DNA of 64,000 bases from Diplonema papillatum (Eukaryota; Euglenozoa; Diplonemea; Diplonemida; Diplonemidae): positions 62,001 to 126,000 of the forward strand of contig JAPJBO010000674.1 in assembly GCA_030068145.1 (NCBI GenBank), read 5' to 3'. A model generated the notes under the pieces. That model was given only the letters and a program-made list of their open reading frames with translations. It did no database searches and was not told the origin of the DNA. Position 1 is the stretch's first letter; every line of letters starts with the position of its first letter. Below, in pieces: positions 11,191 to 22,028 of the stretch. The translations under genes and the position numbers were made by a program.

Positions 11191-12214
11191 CGGTGCATCT
11201 ACGCGGCGCGGTCGCAATTCATTCCTTGCGTCCTTCGTCTCTTCCGCCGCGCGGCTGGCGGTGTTGGTTCTGTCCGTTTCTCCTCTCGTCCGCCGGTCTC
11301 CTCAAGCGGCAGCCAGATCCTGCCGACAAGCGGAGAGCTCGAGACGTGAGTGAGTGAGAGTTCAATGTGCGTGTGCGTGAGTGAGGGTGTGGATGCGAGT
11401 AGGTGTGTGTTTACCTTTCTCGAGTTGTTTTGCAATGTTGCCTTTCTTTCCTACACAAATGAGCAGGGGGGGTGGGTTCGGGTTGCACTTCGGTCTCGGG
11501 GGGAAATGGTTCATATCTGTCGAGGACGCGTGGTGCTTACCGCACTGGAGGCTAGGTTGTTTTAAACTTCGTTGAGAGACCCGTTTTCTTGCATTTTTGA
11601 CCGATTCATGCAAAGAAGCCCTCACAGGAATTCGAAGCTCGGACCAACAACATTCTTTAGGGTCGGAACTTCGGGAACAAGTCCCCCAATTCGGCATCAG
11701 GAGAAGGTCGCGTATTGCGTTTTTTGACGTTCCTTCAGCAAGATGGCCACTGAAGACCGTGAAGTGCAGGAAACTGACAGGGACTTTCAAACGCGTTGTA
11801 GACTCGCACTCAATCCGAGAAACATTTTGGGCCGGTTGGCGCAGGCTTGCTCGGGCACGGGTTTGGTCGGTGAGAATACTTGGCACCAAAAACGCGGCTT
11901 TTGTCTCGGACCTGCTTTGTAAACCGAAACCGACCTCATTCCGCCCAATCCATCGAAGCACAGCTGTACTGCATGCTCAGTAGTTGAATGCCACGAACCG
12001 ACACCCGGTGGCTGACGGACAGAGCGGGCCGGTCGTTTTCTAGCACGACCATAGGGTCACAACAAAAGACGCGAACGGCAAACGAGTAGTGTCGGCGGGA
12101 ACAGGTCGGTAGTGTATCAGGCAAGAAAAGCGGGTCTGCTGTGTACCTGCCGAAGGCCTCGGCGAGATGTACGCACGCCGGTTGGCGGACCGAAAACACA
12201 GTGGGCAGTACTGG
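11191..12214. other. Region upstream of the coiled-coil gene
   Basis: The first part should hold the 5' untranslated region and promoter of the minus-strand gene starting at 11190. A GTGAGTGAG/GTGTGCGTGAG simple-sequence stretch lies at 11345-11400. Nothing else is recognisable, and no clear TATA box was seen on the minus strand. Confidence 0.35.
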
Positions 12215-12318
12215 CCATGATGCCCGGGCATGGTCAAGGGCCATGATGCCTGGGCATGGTCAAGGGCCATGATGCCCGGGCATGGTCAAGGGCCATGATG
12301 CCCGGGCATGGTCAAGGG
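12215..12318. repeat. Four copies of a 26 bp palindromic unit
   Basis: The unit CCATGATGCCCGGGCATGG plus TCAAGGG is repeated four times exactly, with one C/T change in the second copy. Each unit contains the self-complementary stretch ATGCCCGGGCAT. Confidence 0.97.
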
Positions 12319-13630
12319 CTGCGTGCGGTCGAGAGTCAGCACGGGATCTCTCCGAAGAAAGGCAAAGCGGGCTGAAGACACACGGGCAAGGGATGCTGTC
12401 CGTAGAAAGCACGGAATCTCTCCTAAGAAAGACCAGATATCGGAGATAAGTCAAAGATATCGGGCCAGCTCCACTTTCCTGACGGCGCAGCAGCTGCACG
12501 GTGAGCTGTTTGACACGAAGAGAAGACTCGAAGACCACCGGGTCGAATCCCTACCCTGTACGCTCTCCCCTGTATATAAACGTTTCACCGGCCGACGCCG
12601 GACTAAACTGAAAGGGTGTCTGGCTGTCAGAATCAAGCGAGATCGATTGCTGTGGAAGCTAGAGGGTGAGATCGCCGCTCTACTGCGGAGGGTTGCAAGA
12701 GCATGCTTGGGATGGCTAAGTGACACTTAACCGGGCTCCGCTTGCCTCGATCCTGGCAGTACTAGTTGCAGAGGTTTGTCTCATGCTTCGGGGAGTCAGC
12801 AAAGTTTGGAAGTCGGCTCTCATTTTCTCTTGGCAAACGAGAGCCGACATCCAAACTAGAGGGTGTGTTCATCCGGACCAGGGAGGTTTGGCTTTGGTTC
12901 TTCGAATCTGTAGCGTTTACATCGATGTCACCAGACAAAATCTTAAAGTCCTTTGTTTGTGCGAATTGACCTGTACGCGTTCAGGTTAAACCGCTGCCAA
13001 CGTTCCTTTCTGGCTGTAACAAGTATGCTCGCTAAGGAGGTGGTTACTGGTTATCGCAAAAGATCTGGCTCGTCGAAAGAAGAGTTGGTGACCTCTCAGC
13101 GCCGGAGACGCTGCTCGAGATAAACCCTGCTCGAGTGAGAATTTTGCCCGGTGGCGACAAAGCGAAAGAAACCAAGGTGCGTGCGGCTTACGTTGATTGG
13201 GAACAGTCGGCTTGCCAATTCATAGCTGGGGATAGCCCAGGTGAGTAAGGGTGGGACTGGTACGAACGGCTTAAGGATTGGGGTGCGGTAGTGTGCACAA
13301 GCACCTTCGGAGCGCTCGGCGGTGGTGGACACGCTGCTGATGTAAGCCGGTTCTTCCCATCCTGATAGGCCATGGTGTACCGTGGCACCACGTGACAAAC
13401 AGCGGCAGGTAATTCGATGCAGTTTCGGGGGGATTGCAAGAACGTGCTTGGAATGGACATGTGTCTGCAGACCGGACAGCGGTGTGAGTCTGGTTTGTCG
13501 GGCGGCTGTTCGTAGCTCGTCACAGCAGGAGGAAAGAGGGGGGACCAGCGTGTGGTCGGACGCGCGATGGTCAGACGCTCGAGGCAGCCGTATCGAATTC
13601 CGCTGGAGTGGACTGCGTTGCCCGTCTTCG
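12319..13630. other. Gene-poor region between the coiled-coil and kinase/aldolase genes
   Basis: A TATATAAA string occurs at about 12573 on the plus strand without an obvious gene behind it. A strong hairpin lies at 12803-12857. Around 13432-13530 the stretch GATTGCAAGAACGTGCTTGG ... GTTTGTCGGGCGGCTGTTCG matches other dispersed copies at 25375-25540 and 37312-37490. The part next to 13630 should include the 3' untranslated region of the kinase/aldolase gene. Confidence 0.4.
12803..12857. repeat. 19 bp inverted repeat (hairpin)
   Basis: The arms at 12803-12821 and 12839-12857 pair at 18 of 19 positions (core GTCGGCTCTC / GAGAGCCGAC) around a 17-base loop. Confidence 0.9.
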
Positions 13631-16600
13631 TCACAGCTTCGAAGTGCCCAAGATTGTGTTCGTCAGCTGCGGGCACGCGCTGCTGATCTGGCGGATGCGC
13701 TCTTGCAAGTCGCACCACCGCTGTTCGGAGATGATGTCCGAGTCGGCGACCCACGTCGAGCTGACGCCCAGGACCTGAGGATGCGACGCGTAACGCAGCG
13801 CCATCGACGGCGGGATGTTGCCGGACGGCGTGAACCGAAAGGAAGGATACGCCTCCGCCAGCCTCTTCAACAACGACTCGGCTCCCGGCTGGTCGGCGGG
13901 GAAGAAGATGACGTCTTTGAGGTTGTGCTTCAAGCAAAGGAGGAGATCCGTCGGCGTCGAGATACCCGGAACATAAGGAATCCCGGCGTGCGCCGCTGCG
14001 GAGAGGATGTCGAGATTGACCCCGGGCGACGTCACGAAGGCGGCGCCCGCGCGCACGGCCCGGCGCATGACGGGGACGGTGTGCACCCGGCCGACGCCGA
14101 CGAGGCACGGCGTGCCCTCCGTCGCCTTCAGCACCTCCCGCAGGCACTCTTCGCCGGTGTCGCTGCACATCTGGACCTCGACGACGCGCACGCCGGCGGC
14201 GATGAACGTGCGCATGGCCTCCGCCGCCTCCTGCGGGCGGTTCAGCTTCAGTAGCGGGATCACGCGGCACTCCCGAAGTGCCGTCTCCAGCTCGCGCCGT
14301 GTCGATATGTCGGCCTGTTGTTTTTCAGAGTTATAGTTCGCTTGAGAATCCGGGATTTTAGAGTTTTCGTGTTGACAATTAATTTTGTACGAGCAAAAGA
14401 GAGAGCTGGCTGCGTGTTTGGGAGAATATTGCGTAGATCATCACGTTCACTCACTACTAGGCTAATCCTCCCCCGGCACACTACAAACAAACACAGGTCT
14501 ACAATTCTTTGTGTTTCCGGCAAAAGTTGCACAGCCGGTTGCCGGTGATGGCAGTTTCCTTTGAATGAATGGTCGGTCCTTTAGCCACAGACATAGAAGG
14601 CGGACCACCATCAGCGCGGAACCTGAGTGTCTGCAGACAGGATGGTTGCGGTGTGAATCTGGCAGCCAGGGAGTAACGTAGTATCGAGGGTTATAGCTTC
14701 TTTGGCGCAAATGGCACAAATGGCACAGCCTAGTGCAGTGATGGGTGCGCACGGCATGCCGTGCGCACCGTTTGGCTACACTGCTCCGCGCGGCCGTGCG
14801 CACTTTTTTTGTGTCAAACAAATGCAAATTGTCAAGAACAAAAACAGATCGATGGCAGCGTAATATCCTCACTCCCGTTAGATGAACAAAACAGGTTTGA
14901 AGGAAGTGCGCACAAATGTAAGTAAGTAGAGACCGTAAGTGCGCTCAAACAAAGGAAGCGCCAGATCCGTTTTTGAAAATCGACGCGCACGCGTGCGCAC
15001 CCATCACTGGTCTAGCGGGGCAGCTTGGTCCGTCGGTTTCCGTTTCTTGCTTGCAACCAAGGCGAGTGCGGCTGAGGAGACGTTGAAAACTCATACCGCG
15101 GTGCCCACGACGGTCGTGGACTCTCCGTCGAGCTGTATCTCGGACAAGCGGCTACGAGAGAAGGAGAAGTTCGGCGTCGCCGTCTCCTGCGACAGGGCGG
15201 CGAGCACGTCGCCTTTGCGGGCGGCCGCGTGGAGCTGCCGCCTGTCCAGCGCCGCGTGCCCGCTGACGGCGCCGAACCAGTTCTGCTCGAGGGCGCTGTC
15301 GATGAAGCCGGCGACCCACGCGTGCTCGCTGAAGAGGGTTTCCATGGGCTTGTGCTGCACGGCCGTCTTCTTCGTCGACACGACCCCGGAGCTGCAGGCG
15401 ACCGCGCTCCACCGGAACTGCCACCCGGCGAGGCCGTACAGCGGCCGCTGGATGCTCGTCGCCAGCAGCGGCACCCGCAGCGTCGCCCGCAGCTCTTTCA
15501 GGGCCTCGAGCTTCCACTCCGCGGTCCCCTTTCGCGCGTCCGGCAACTTCGCCTTCGCGATCTCGGCAAACTCGCCCTGGGGATGAATAGTGATTTGTGG
15601 CGTTTATGGTGGTTTAAAGGTTGTTTTAGGGGGTCTCCGGTTGACCGTTGAGGCTGGGTGGCGGGTAGTGAAAGGGGCATGGACATAGTTGCACACTTTA
15701 ACTGTGGCTAGCCAAGTCTGTGACTAATGAGATCGACACGAACAAACTCGCAAAGCAGGTGCTTGTTCAAAATAATATTCTCCTCCTTGGTGTGCGTCTC
15801 GTGCTGCAATTAGCTCCAGTCTCAGTGCCGCTGCGTAAAAGGGTAAGTAGAAAACGAGCCAACTGTTAATGATCTTCGTGTGTTTGCCACATTTTCCGGT
15901 CCCCTTCCGCGCGTCCGGCAAATTCGCCTTCGCGATCTCGGCAAACTCGCCCTGGGGATGTTTCGTGATTTGTGGCGTTTATTGCGGTTTTAAGGTTCGG
16001 TGTTTTAGGGGGTCTCCGGTTGACCATTGCGGCTGGGTGGCGGGTAGTGAAAGGGGCATGGACATAGTTGCACACTTTAACTGTGGCTAGCCAAGTCTGT
16101 GACGAATGAGACCGACACGAACAAACTCGCAAAATGCAGGTGCTTATTCAAAATAAAATAGGGTGCCCAGAAAAGCCAGGAATACGTGGGAAATCCCTTT
16201 CTAATAGTTTGTAGAATGCTACTGCGTCGTTTTTGTCTCGTCTTCACGATGCGTGTAGTGCGGGTAGTGCTGCTAAAGTACTGTAGAAGAGGGGGCGTTA
16301 GAGTCCACGGAAGAAACGGGTGCTGCATACCAGAGACGACTCCGGGATGAAGAGCACCGTGACGCTGGGAAGCACTCGCTTCGCGACCTCCCAGATGCTC
16401 TCGACGTCGACGACTGAAGGGGAAAACGACAAGTCCAATGCGATGGGCACCTTGTGCGCTGCCGCTTTCCTGATCGCATGCGACCAAGCCGACCGGACTG
16501 ACCCCGACACCGCCGCAGACTGCGCGCTGCACACGAAAGCGCTCGCACCTTTAAAGATGGGCGACCAGTCGAAGGAACGGCCGTCGACCCTGCGGCAGAA

Positions 16601-16942
16601 CGACGAGTGTCGGATCTGGTAGATGGTCTCCTTCTTCATCGTGAAGATCGAGCCCATCTCAGCGTCGGCAGCCTGGTCCATGATGACGTTCGCTGTATCG
16701 AGCCCGGAGCTGACGGCGATGCGCAAAGCGGAGTCCGCCATGCCTGAAGTTGGCAGCACCGACACAAAACTGACTTGCCTCCCCAGGGATCCCAGCCCCC
16801 TCGCCACATTAAACTCGAACCCAGCGTAGGCCATGTGGCAGTCGGACATGTCGTCTTCTACGTCCGCATTCGGCTTCCGCTTCACGAACGCCTTCACGTG
16901 CACCAAGATCTCGCCGAAGCACACGACACGGGCCGCTGCCAT
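13631..16942 (-). CDS. Fused PfkB/KDG-kinase-like and KDPG-aldolase-like protein, both active sites degenerate
   Basis: The proposed exons are 16942-16331, 15576-15097 and 14314-13631, all phase 0, giving 591 residues. Donors are CTG|GTATGC and GCG|GTATGA; acceptors are CCCCAG and CAACAG. Residues 1-364 resemble 2-keto-3-deoxygluconate kinases of the PfkB family: MAAARVVCFGEILV start, AGFEFNVARGLGSLG nucleoside-loop region, ALDLSFSPS strand. The usual GAGD catalytic motif before AF.AGF is FSEH here, so the catalytic base Asp is His. Residues from about 365 resemble KDPG/KHG aldolase (VVEVQ, GVGRVHTVP, SPG, PGISTP, FFPAD, PSGNI), keeping the VxEV glutamate. The Schiff-base Lys that precedes FFPA is Ile, the Arg four residues after that Glu is Cys, and the Thr of GxGT is Arg. 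In active homologues the two enzymes are consecutive Entner-Doudoroff-type steps. This protein may be non-catalytic or altered. The join between kinase and aldolase exons is inferred from phase only. Confidence 0.7.
14736..15009. mobile_element. hAT-type MITE in intron 2 of the kinase/aldolase gene
   Basis: The 274 bp element starts CAGTGATGGGTGCGCACG and ends with its reverse complement. The flanking 8-mers, GCCTAGTG (14728-14735) and GTCTAGCG (15010-15017), match at 6 of 8 positions, as expected for an old hAT 8 bp target duplication. Next to the left end is a perfect 26 bp palindrome (14744-14769). No coding capacity is seen. Confidence 0.8.
15523..16158. repeat. Tandem duplication of ~260 bp (15523-15782 and 15898-16158)
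   Basis: The two copies are offset by 375-376 bp and are about 90 percent identical. Each carries the first ~54 bases of kinase exon 2 with its CCCCAG acceptor, then intron sequence with a family D core (GTCTCCGGTTGACC) and the string GCTAGCCAAGTCTGTGAC. The copy at 15523-15576 belongs to the real exon. The copy at 15898-15951 is cut off after GTCCGGCAAATTC-type sequence and is a pseudo-exon inside intron 1. Confidence 0.85.
15898..15951 (-). pseudogene. Truncated duplicate of the start of kinase exon 2
   Basis: On the minus strand CATCCCCAG|GGCGAGTTTGCC and the following codons (GEFAEIAKANLPDARKGTG) match exon 2 with one Lys-to-Asn change, then diverge. Using this acceptor instead of 15576 would hit unrelated sequence, so correct splicing must skip it. 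Confidence 0.75.
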
Positions 16943-17344
16943 CGTTCCACAGTTGGGATTCTTTTTTTGGATTGCCCGACAATCAACCGAGGTTGACGTG
17001 CAGTTTGGTGTCTTTCACCTTCTCTTGGTGTTCCTCCTTTGGGTAAGTGGTTTTGCGATCAATCCTTTCTATTTTTAGTACTAACAATCTTGCGGGTTGC
17101 CCTTCAATGTATTGTGCAGGCTAAGAAGACGTAGGCAGCGGATTTTGGTGGTTGATCAGATTTCCTTACCTGAATATACACAGGGTAAATACAAGTCTCT
17201 CTGCGACCCTTTTATCTTTTGTATTTCACACTTTCTTCGAAGAAGCTTGATGCTACCATCAAATATGCATGAGAGGCAGTGTCCTGCCTGAACAATAACA
17301 ATAATAAGATTCCCCCCCCCCCCCCCCCCGCACAGCAAGAGTAC
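16943..17344. other. Short intergenic region
   Basis: This should contain the 5' untranslated region and promoter of the minus-strand kinase/aldolase gene. It holds an inverted family B copy (17236-17290) and a run of 18 C residues (17312-17329). Confidence 0.5.
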
Positions 17345-17469
17345 CTGCACCGCCTCGACACTTCCGAAGTGGCGCGGGTTGACCCCGCTGCCGGGCATCG
17401 TGAAGGGGGCTCCTGGATCCCATTTGACGTTCGCGTTTGGGATCGATTGTGTGAAGTTTAGTTGCAACA
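17345..17469 (-). CDS. Putative single coding exon, product unknown
   Basis: The minus-strand frame reads LQLNFTQSIPNANVKWDPG then APFTMPGSGVNPRHFGSVEAVQ. It is bounded by an acceptor (GCACAG|TG) and a donor (CAG|GTACTC) that are compatible with phase 2 in and phase 0 out. The MPGSGVNPRHF stretch looks like a phosphate-binding loop of a TIM-barrel protein, but no family can be named and no partner exons were found. It could be a relic. Confidence 0.35.
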
Positions 17470-19075
17470 CTGTGCGCTTTCGACCAACCCTTCTTGAAGA
17501 AGAGCGGGGGTTATGTCTCTGGTGGCACTCGTTGCAAGGTTCGTGCGTGCTTTGCTACGAAGTACGAGCAAGGAGCATCGGCCAGGTGGCGCCCGTGTTC
17601 TTGGCCTGTGGCTTCAGCTTAGTGTGAGTTTGATCAAAGCAACATCACGGCAGCCCATACAATGAGCCACAGTCAACGCCGCGTGGGTGCGGGCTTTTGA
17701 TATTAATCATCATGTTCAAACCCCCGATTGCGTGCAACCTGGAAGCACCCAGAGGGTGCCAGTGGTACAAAGGTGCAGTTGCCCGCATCCATCCGGCAAT
17801 CAGCTCGCATCGGGGAGGTGACACCTGGACGAGGTGTCCTGCTGCACCATCTTTGTATGATTTGGATGTTCTCTGGTGGTTTCGGCCGCGATCCGCCATT
17901 TTGTCAGCACGTGGAGCGCCAGCAGACAAGACATAGAGAGAAAAGACGCTGGAACATGGGACGACTCTCTTCCTTTTCCTTTTTTTCGCCCGGCGACTTT
18001 GCGTAGTTTACACTGGATATATCACCTTTCCCTTCTGTTTGCTCGTTCTTTCCCTTTGCACCTACAGCACTGCTCGGGAGCTTATGAAGCTCATTGGCGT
18101 GTCAACTATTCTATCAGCTTATCAGAATAAAAGCGGGGAACGCACTACACGAATCCACTACGCACCGGAGGTATTTACTTCCCCCCGAGTACGTCACCTC
18201 GCACAAGCTGCGCTTGCTCTACCGTTCTCGGAAGTCGTTTGACCGGCAAAAGAGGAGCAAGAATTCCACCCTCGGGCGGTGTCTCCGTGACCGCATCCTC
18301 CATCCTTGTTCCTGGGGGATGCCCCGATCATCCACAGTCTCTGTTCCTAATGAAAAGCACTTCTTTCCTTGGTCCGGCTAGTAGTACTTGCCCGATGATA
18401 CACACTGCACTCAAGGAGGAGACAAGCTGGCTTGAATTCCTGAGCTGGATGGGCTATACCGTTTCTACCGGCTCGCTACGCGAGCCGGAAAATTAATTAT
18501 TAGCAATTAGAACACTGGGGAAATTTTGAACAATCCATCACCACACGTTATATGACCATTAATTAGAGTGCTGTGTGTACGGTGATCTTCACAACCGTAT
18601 TTTCGGCCCGCGCTTCTGCAAGGGCCTATTATCAGATTGAAAGCTCGCTCGAGAATCCGATATTTCGGAGCGCCCTCCATCGAATGGGTTGTAGTACAGT
18701 AGAAGAGGTGTGCATATTTATTTAGCATACGGGGGCAGTGCGTGCGGGTGCGGGTCTGTTTGCTGCCTGCATGCCAGAGCGTTTTCCCTCAGCGCGGAGC
18801 GTGGATGAGTGCAGGTCTTGGTTGTGGGTGCGAATATCCGATGGAGAGCATCGAAGGGCCGAAGTGGAGAAGGTTCCCGTGGTAACAGCAACAATTGGAC
18901 GTCACACTCGTACGGAGGGGAGAGGGGCGGGGGGGGTGGTGGATGCATTCTCAAGCACCGAAGGCTGCGAGAAGCGGGCGCGGAAGTCGGCGGCGGCTTT
19001 CGGACCGCGTGCCGCGCGGGGGCCGTCGTTGATGGTGCTGGTTTTGAGGAATCGGGGACGGCCAAAAACTCTGCT
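17470..19075. other. Gene-poor region
   Basis: No convincing gene. It contains a repeat at 17783-17840 that recurs inverted at 24498-24562, and a perfect 8 bp-stem hairpin at 18470-18490 (CCGGCTCG ... CGAGCCGG). A remnant of another dispersed repeat lies at 18636-18665 (GAAAGCTCGCTCGAGAATCC), related to strings at 14340, 30340, 32930 and 46985. Confidence 0.4.
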
Positions 19076-19253
19076 TGTATAAGCACCTGCTTTGTGCCAG
19101 TTGCACAAGATCAAAAGAGGTGATGTGCTGGAGCCCACACGAAACGCAGGTGAATCTGGGCTCAGTGGCAGGCGTAAGCGTTCAAGACCCTGTATTGTTT
19201 CTTCCCCTCTAGCCTCCTTTTCGAAGTAAGCACAAGGCAGCCCCTCGAGTATT
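19076..19253 (-). repeat. Family A repeat
   Basis: Full-length copy in minus orientation, ending AGGCAGCCCCTCGAGTATT. It lies about 150 bp downstream of the stop codon of the acidic ankyrin-like gene. Confidence 0.75.
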
Positions 19254-19254
19254 T

Positions 19255-19400
19255 TTGGCGGTGGTATCCGTCGGTTCAATAGTTTGCAGCGCGGGGGCCG
19301 TTGTTGTAATGGTGCTGGTTTTGAGGAATCAGGGAAGGCAAAGGAAACTCTTTTTGGCGGGTGGTGTCCGTCGGTTCGATAGTTTGCAGCGCGGGGGGCA
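19255..19400. repeat. Local tandem duplication with GTTTGCAGCGCGGGGG
   Basis: The string GTCCGTCGGTTC[AG]ATAGTTTGCAGCG occurs at about 19267 and 19368. The following ATGGTGCTGGTTTTGAGGAATC also occurs near 19030. A related string, TTGGTGCTGGTTTTGTGGGAT, lies upstream of the REI1 gene at 50040. It is probably a small dispersed repeat at gene borders. Confidence 0.55.
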
Positions 19401-19402
19401 GG

Positions 19403-21757
19403 TCACGCGCACGCCGCGCGGAGAAGGCCGAACTTCGCGCGGGGGTCGCTCACGCGGACGGCTTCTTTTTCGGACCACGCGCCCTCGATGCGGTCGGCCT
19501 CCGGCTTCGGAAACGACGACCGGACCTTTTCGAGCAAGGTCATCGACGAGTCGTAGCAGGATCCAAGGTCGTAACCGAGCTCCACTAGCACCAGCACGAC
19601 GCTCGTATGTTTCAGCTCGATAGCCAAGGGGAGGAGAGGCTGCGGGGATTGGTAGACGTGCTCGTTGACGTAAGGGGGGACTCCGTGGTCGACGAGCAGG
19701 TGGCGGACCACGGCTGCGTTGTTGTGGACGAGGGCGCGCTGGAGGAACGTCGCGCCCAGGGTGATGCCGCTGCGGGTTACAATCGACTCGAGCATCGTGA
19801 TCGCCGTGCGCGGATCGGGTTCGAGGAGGAGGTCGCAGGCGGCGTTGTACTGGACTTGCAGCTCGCGGCATTCGTCGAGAAACGGGACGCACGCTTTCGA
19901 GGCGAAGCTGGGCGCGTCGGCTTTGGAGAGGACGTGCGGGTAAAGGCGCAGGGCGATCTCGCGGAGGTGCCCCGCGGGCTCTATCTTGGCGGACATGCTC
20001 TCGAGGAATAAAGGCAGCTCGACGCTCGCCCGCGGCGCGGCCGCGAACGCGAGCTCGGCGCACGACGAGATCACCAGCGACGCGGCCGCCGGCGGCAGCG
20101 CGTGCAGGCTGTGGAACAGAAGGTGGAGCAACGCGTGCGGCGGGCGGACGGGGTCCCGGATCTTCGCCTTCAAGCACGCTTCGAACGCCGGCAGCACGCC
20201 GGAGGCCGACTCAATCCCGAGGACGTACGTCAGGACGTCGCTCTGCATGAGCGGCGTGCCCACCCCGTCGTAAGCTGCAGTCGCCACCACGTCTTCGGTT
20301 TTTAATCGTTTTTCCTTCGGCAGCTTGCCCGTGAGGTCTTGCGAGCTCACGACGAGCCGCGCAGGCAGGCCGCTCTCCAGCGAAACCCAAGTGCAGGCCC
20401 CGGTTAACGGGCTAACGGACGCCGCCTCCGTGCGGCACACGGGGACAGGGTCCCCGCCGGGTTCCTGCTCGCCCAGCTGCCAGCACCCGTCGTCCGCGAC
20501 GGAGAGCCAGTACTGCGGCCCGCCTTTGACGGGGTCACCCTTCCAGTACCGCGCGGCGCCGCCGGCCTTGCCACGCCGTAGGTACACCCCCGCTAGCCGG
20601 CCGACGGCGCCGGCTCCGGGCGCAGGGCAGCCGACCGAGACGCTGCCGGGCAGCACGCCGCCGTTTAGCCGGCGCAGCTCCAGGACGGTTTCCGCGAGGA
20701 ACGGCGCCAGCGCCGGCGGCTTGTCCACCGGCGCTTCGTCCAACTCGGCGGCGTCGCCGTCGGCCGGCGCCGGCGGCTGCGCGATGCGGCGCAGGGCCTC
20801 CTCGGGGACCGCGAAGACCGTCTTGTGCAGCAGCTCCACCTCGCTCTGCCGGCGCAGCGCCGCGGCGGATACGAAGCGGGCGGGCGCGAGCCCGCTGGAG
20901 AGGACCGACGACACCAGGTTGGAGTAAAACGCCCGGTTGCCGGCGGTGTCCTGCGCGGCGCCAGACGCCTCGAACAGCGGCGTTACCTCTACCAACAGCT
21001 TCGGGGAGCTGAGCGGGAGGCCGTGCTCTGCGGTTGCGGCCGAAATGCAGGCGAGCAGATTCTTCACGAAGCCAAACGCTGCTGACGTCGCGGTGGCTGC
21101 GGCCCAGCGCACGGCGCCGTCCAGGTCGGCATCATCGGGCCGGGCCAGCAGCCGCGCCGCGCAGGCGGCGGACTGGGACACAACGAGGGTGAGGAAGTCG
21201 ATCTCGACGACCTCGCGGCCGTCGTCTTCTTCTTCGTCGTCCGCCGGCGGCGCGGCGGGCGAGGCCGGCGGCTCGTCGTCGTCTTCCGCTTTTTCCGCCG
21301 CGTCTTCCTCAGCGGCGGCGTCGCCCATCGGGTCTGCCAGCGGGGCCTTCGGAAGGACAAGCTCGAAGTACTCGTCAGTGTCCGGTCGCCTCTCGAGTAG
21401 CCACCGGGTGTTTAACAGGAGGGGTTCCGGCGGCGGGGCGTCGTCGGGTGCGGGGGGTTCTTCGCCTTCTTCAGCGGGCGGCGGCGGCGCGCTGCTGCCG
21501 GAGAGCTTCTTCTGGAGGTGGAAGTCGTCGTCGTTCAGCGCGTGGACCATCCAGTCGGCGAGCGGCGCCTCGGCGGGGACCCGGACGCGCATGACCCCGA
21601 GCCGGCTCCCGCCGTCGAGCGTGAACTCTTCCCCCCACTCCTTCTCGAGCGGCTCCTCCTCCGGCTGCTCCTCCTCTCCGCCATCGCTGGCTCCAGCTGC
21701 GTCCTCCCCGTTGTCGATCGGCTCTTCCGACTCCGGCTCTTCCTCGTTGTCGGACAT
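19403..21757 (-). CDS. Acidic protein with ankyrin-like C-terminus, single exon, 784 residues
   Basis: I do not recognise a named family. The ATG at 21757 (MSDNEEEPESEEP) starts a very acidic head. The frame is open further up to 21835, but that extension is Lys-rich and lies next to A-rich leader-like sequence. Residues about 1-60 and 150-190 are runs of Glu/Asp, and residues 95-125 are Pro/Glu-rich. A Trp/Gly/Tyr-rich module (GRLAGVYLRRGKAGG ... YWLSVADDGCWQLG) lies near the middle. The C-terminal third is helical, with at least two degenerate ankyrin-type units (LQRALVHNNAAVVRHLLVD, LPLAIELKHTSVVLVLVELG). No membrane segment, signal peptide or catalytic motif is seen. It is most likely a cytosolic or nuclear scaffold or interaction protein; that is inference. 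A fragment of its N-terminal coding region is repeated upstream (21932-22028). Confidence 0.75.
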   Translation of the reverse strand: MSDNEEEPESEEPIDNGEDAAGASDGGEEEQPEEEPLEKEWGEEFTLDGGSRLGVMRVRVPAEAPLADWMVHALNDDDFHLQKKLSGSSAPPPPAEEGEEPPAPDDAPPPEPLLLNTRWLLERRPDTDEYFELVLPKAPLADPMGDAAAEEDAAEKAEDDDEPPASPAAPPADDEEEDDGREVVEIDFLTLVVSQSAACAARLLARPDDADLDGAVRWAAATATSAAFGFVKNLLACISAATAEHGLPLSSPKLLVEVTPLFEASGAAQDTAGNRAFYSNLVSSVLSSGLAPARFVSAAALRRQSEVELLHKTVFAVPEEALRRIAQPPAPADGDAAELDEAPVDKPPALAPFLAETVLELRRLNGGVLPGSVSVGCPAPGAGAVGRLAGVYLRRGKAGGAARYWKGDPVKGGPQYWLSVADDGCWQLGEQEPGGDPVPVCRTEAASVSPLTGACTWVSLESGLPARLVVSSQDLTGKLPKEKRLKTEDVVATAAYDGVGTPLMQSDVLTYVLGIESASGVLPAFEACLKAKIRDPVRPPHALLHLLFHSLHALPPAAASLVISSCAELAFAAAPRASVELPLFLESMSAKIEPAGHLREIALRLYPHVLSKADAPSFASKACVPFLDECRELQVQYNAACDLLLEPDPRTAITMLESIVTRSGITLGATFLQRALVHNNAAVVRHLLVDHGVPPYVNEHVYQSPQPLLPLAIELKHTSVVLVLVELGYDLGSCYDSSMTLLEKVRSSFPKPEADRIEGAWSEKEAVRVSDPRAKFGLLRAACA

Positions 21758-21931
21758 TTCTGCTTTTTTCCTTTTCAAAAAAGAGAAAACGGTTATTTTC
21801 CTTCTGTTCGTTTTGTGAGGTTCGGCTTGGTGCATGATATGGGATAAAAAGCTTTACTCTCAGAGTGGTCGGTATAGCCATGGTGAACTACGGGGGAACT
21901 ACGGGAGACTGGCCCACCGACCACACCAGCC

Positions 21932-22028
21932 GCAGAGCTTCTTCTGCAGGTGGAAGTCGTCGTCGTTCAGCACGTGGATCATCCAGTCGGCGAGCGGCGC
22001 CTCGGCGACCCGGACCCGCATGACCCCG
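21932..22028 (-). pseudogene. Duplicate fragment of the neighbouring gene's N-terminal region
   Basis: On the minus strand it reads LGVMRVRVAEAPLADWMIH then VLNDDDFHLQKKL, about 95 percent identical at DNA level to 21501-21600 of the gene at 19403-21757. It differs by a deleted codon (missing Pro) and a few substitutions. The matching block is only ~97 bp and lies about 175 bp upstream of the gene's ATG. Confidence 0.85.

Noticed and set aside
19607..21818. Plus-strand frames over the acidic ankyrin-like gene
   Set aside because: They are Ser/Arg-rich shadows of a single 784-codon minus-strand frame with coherent composition.
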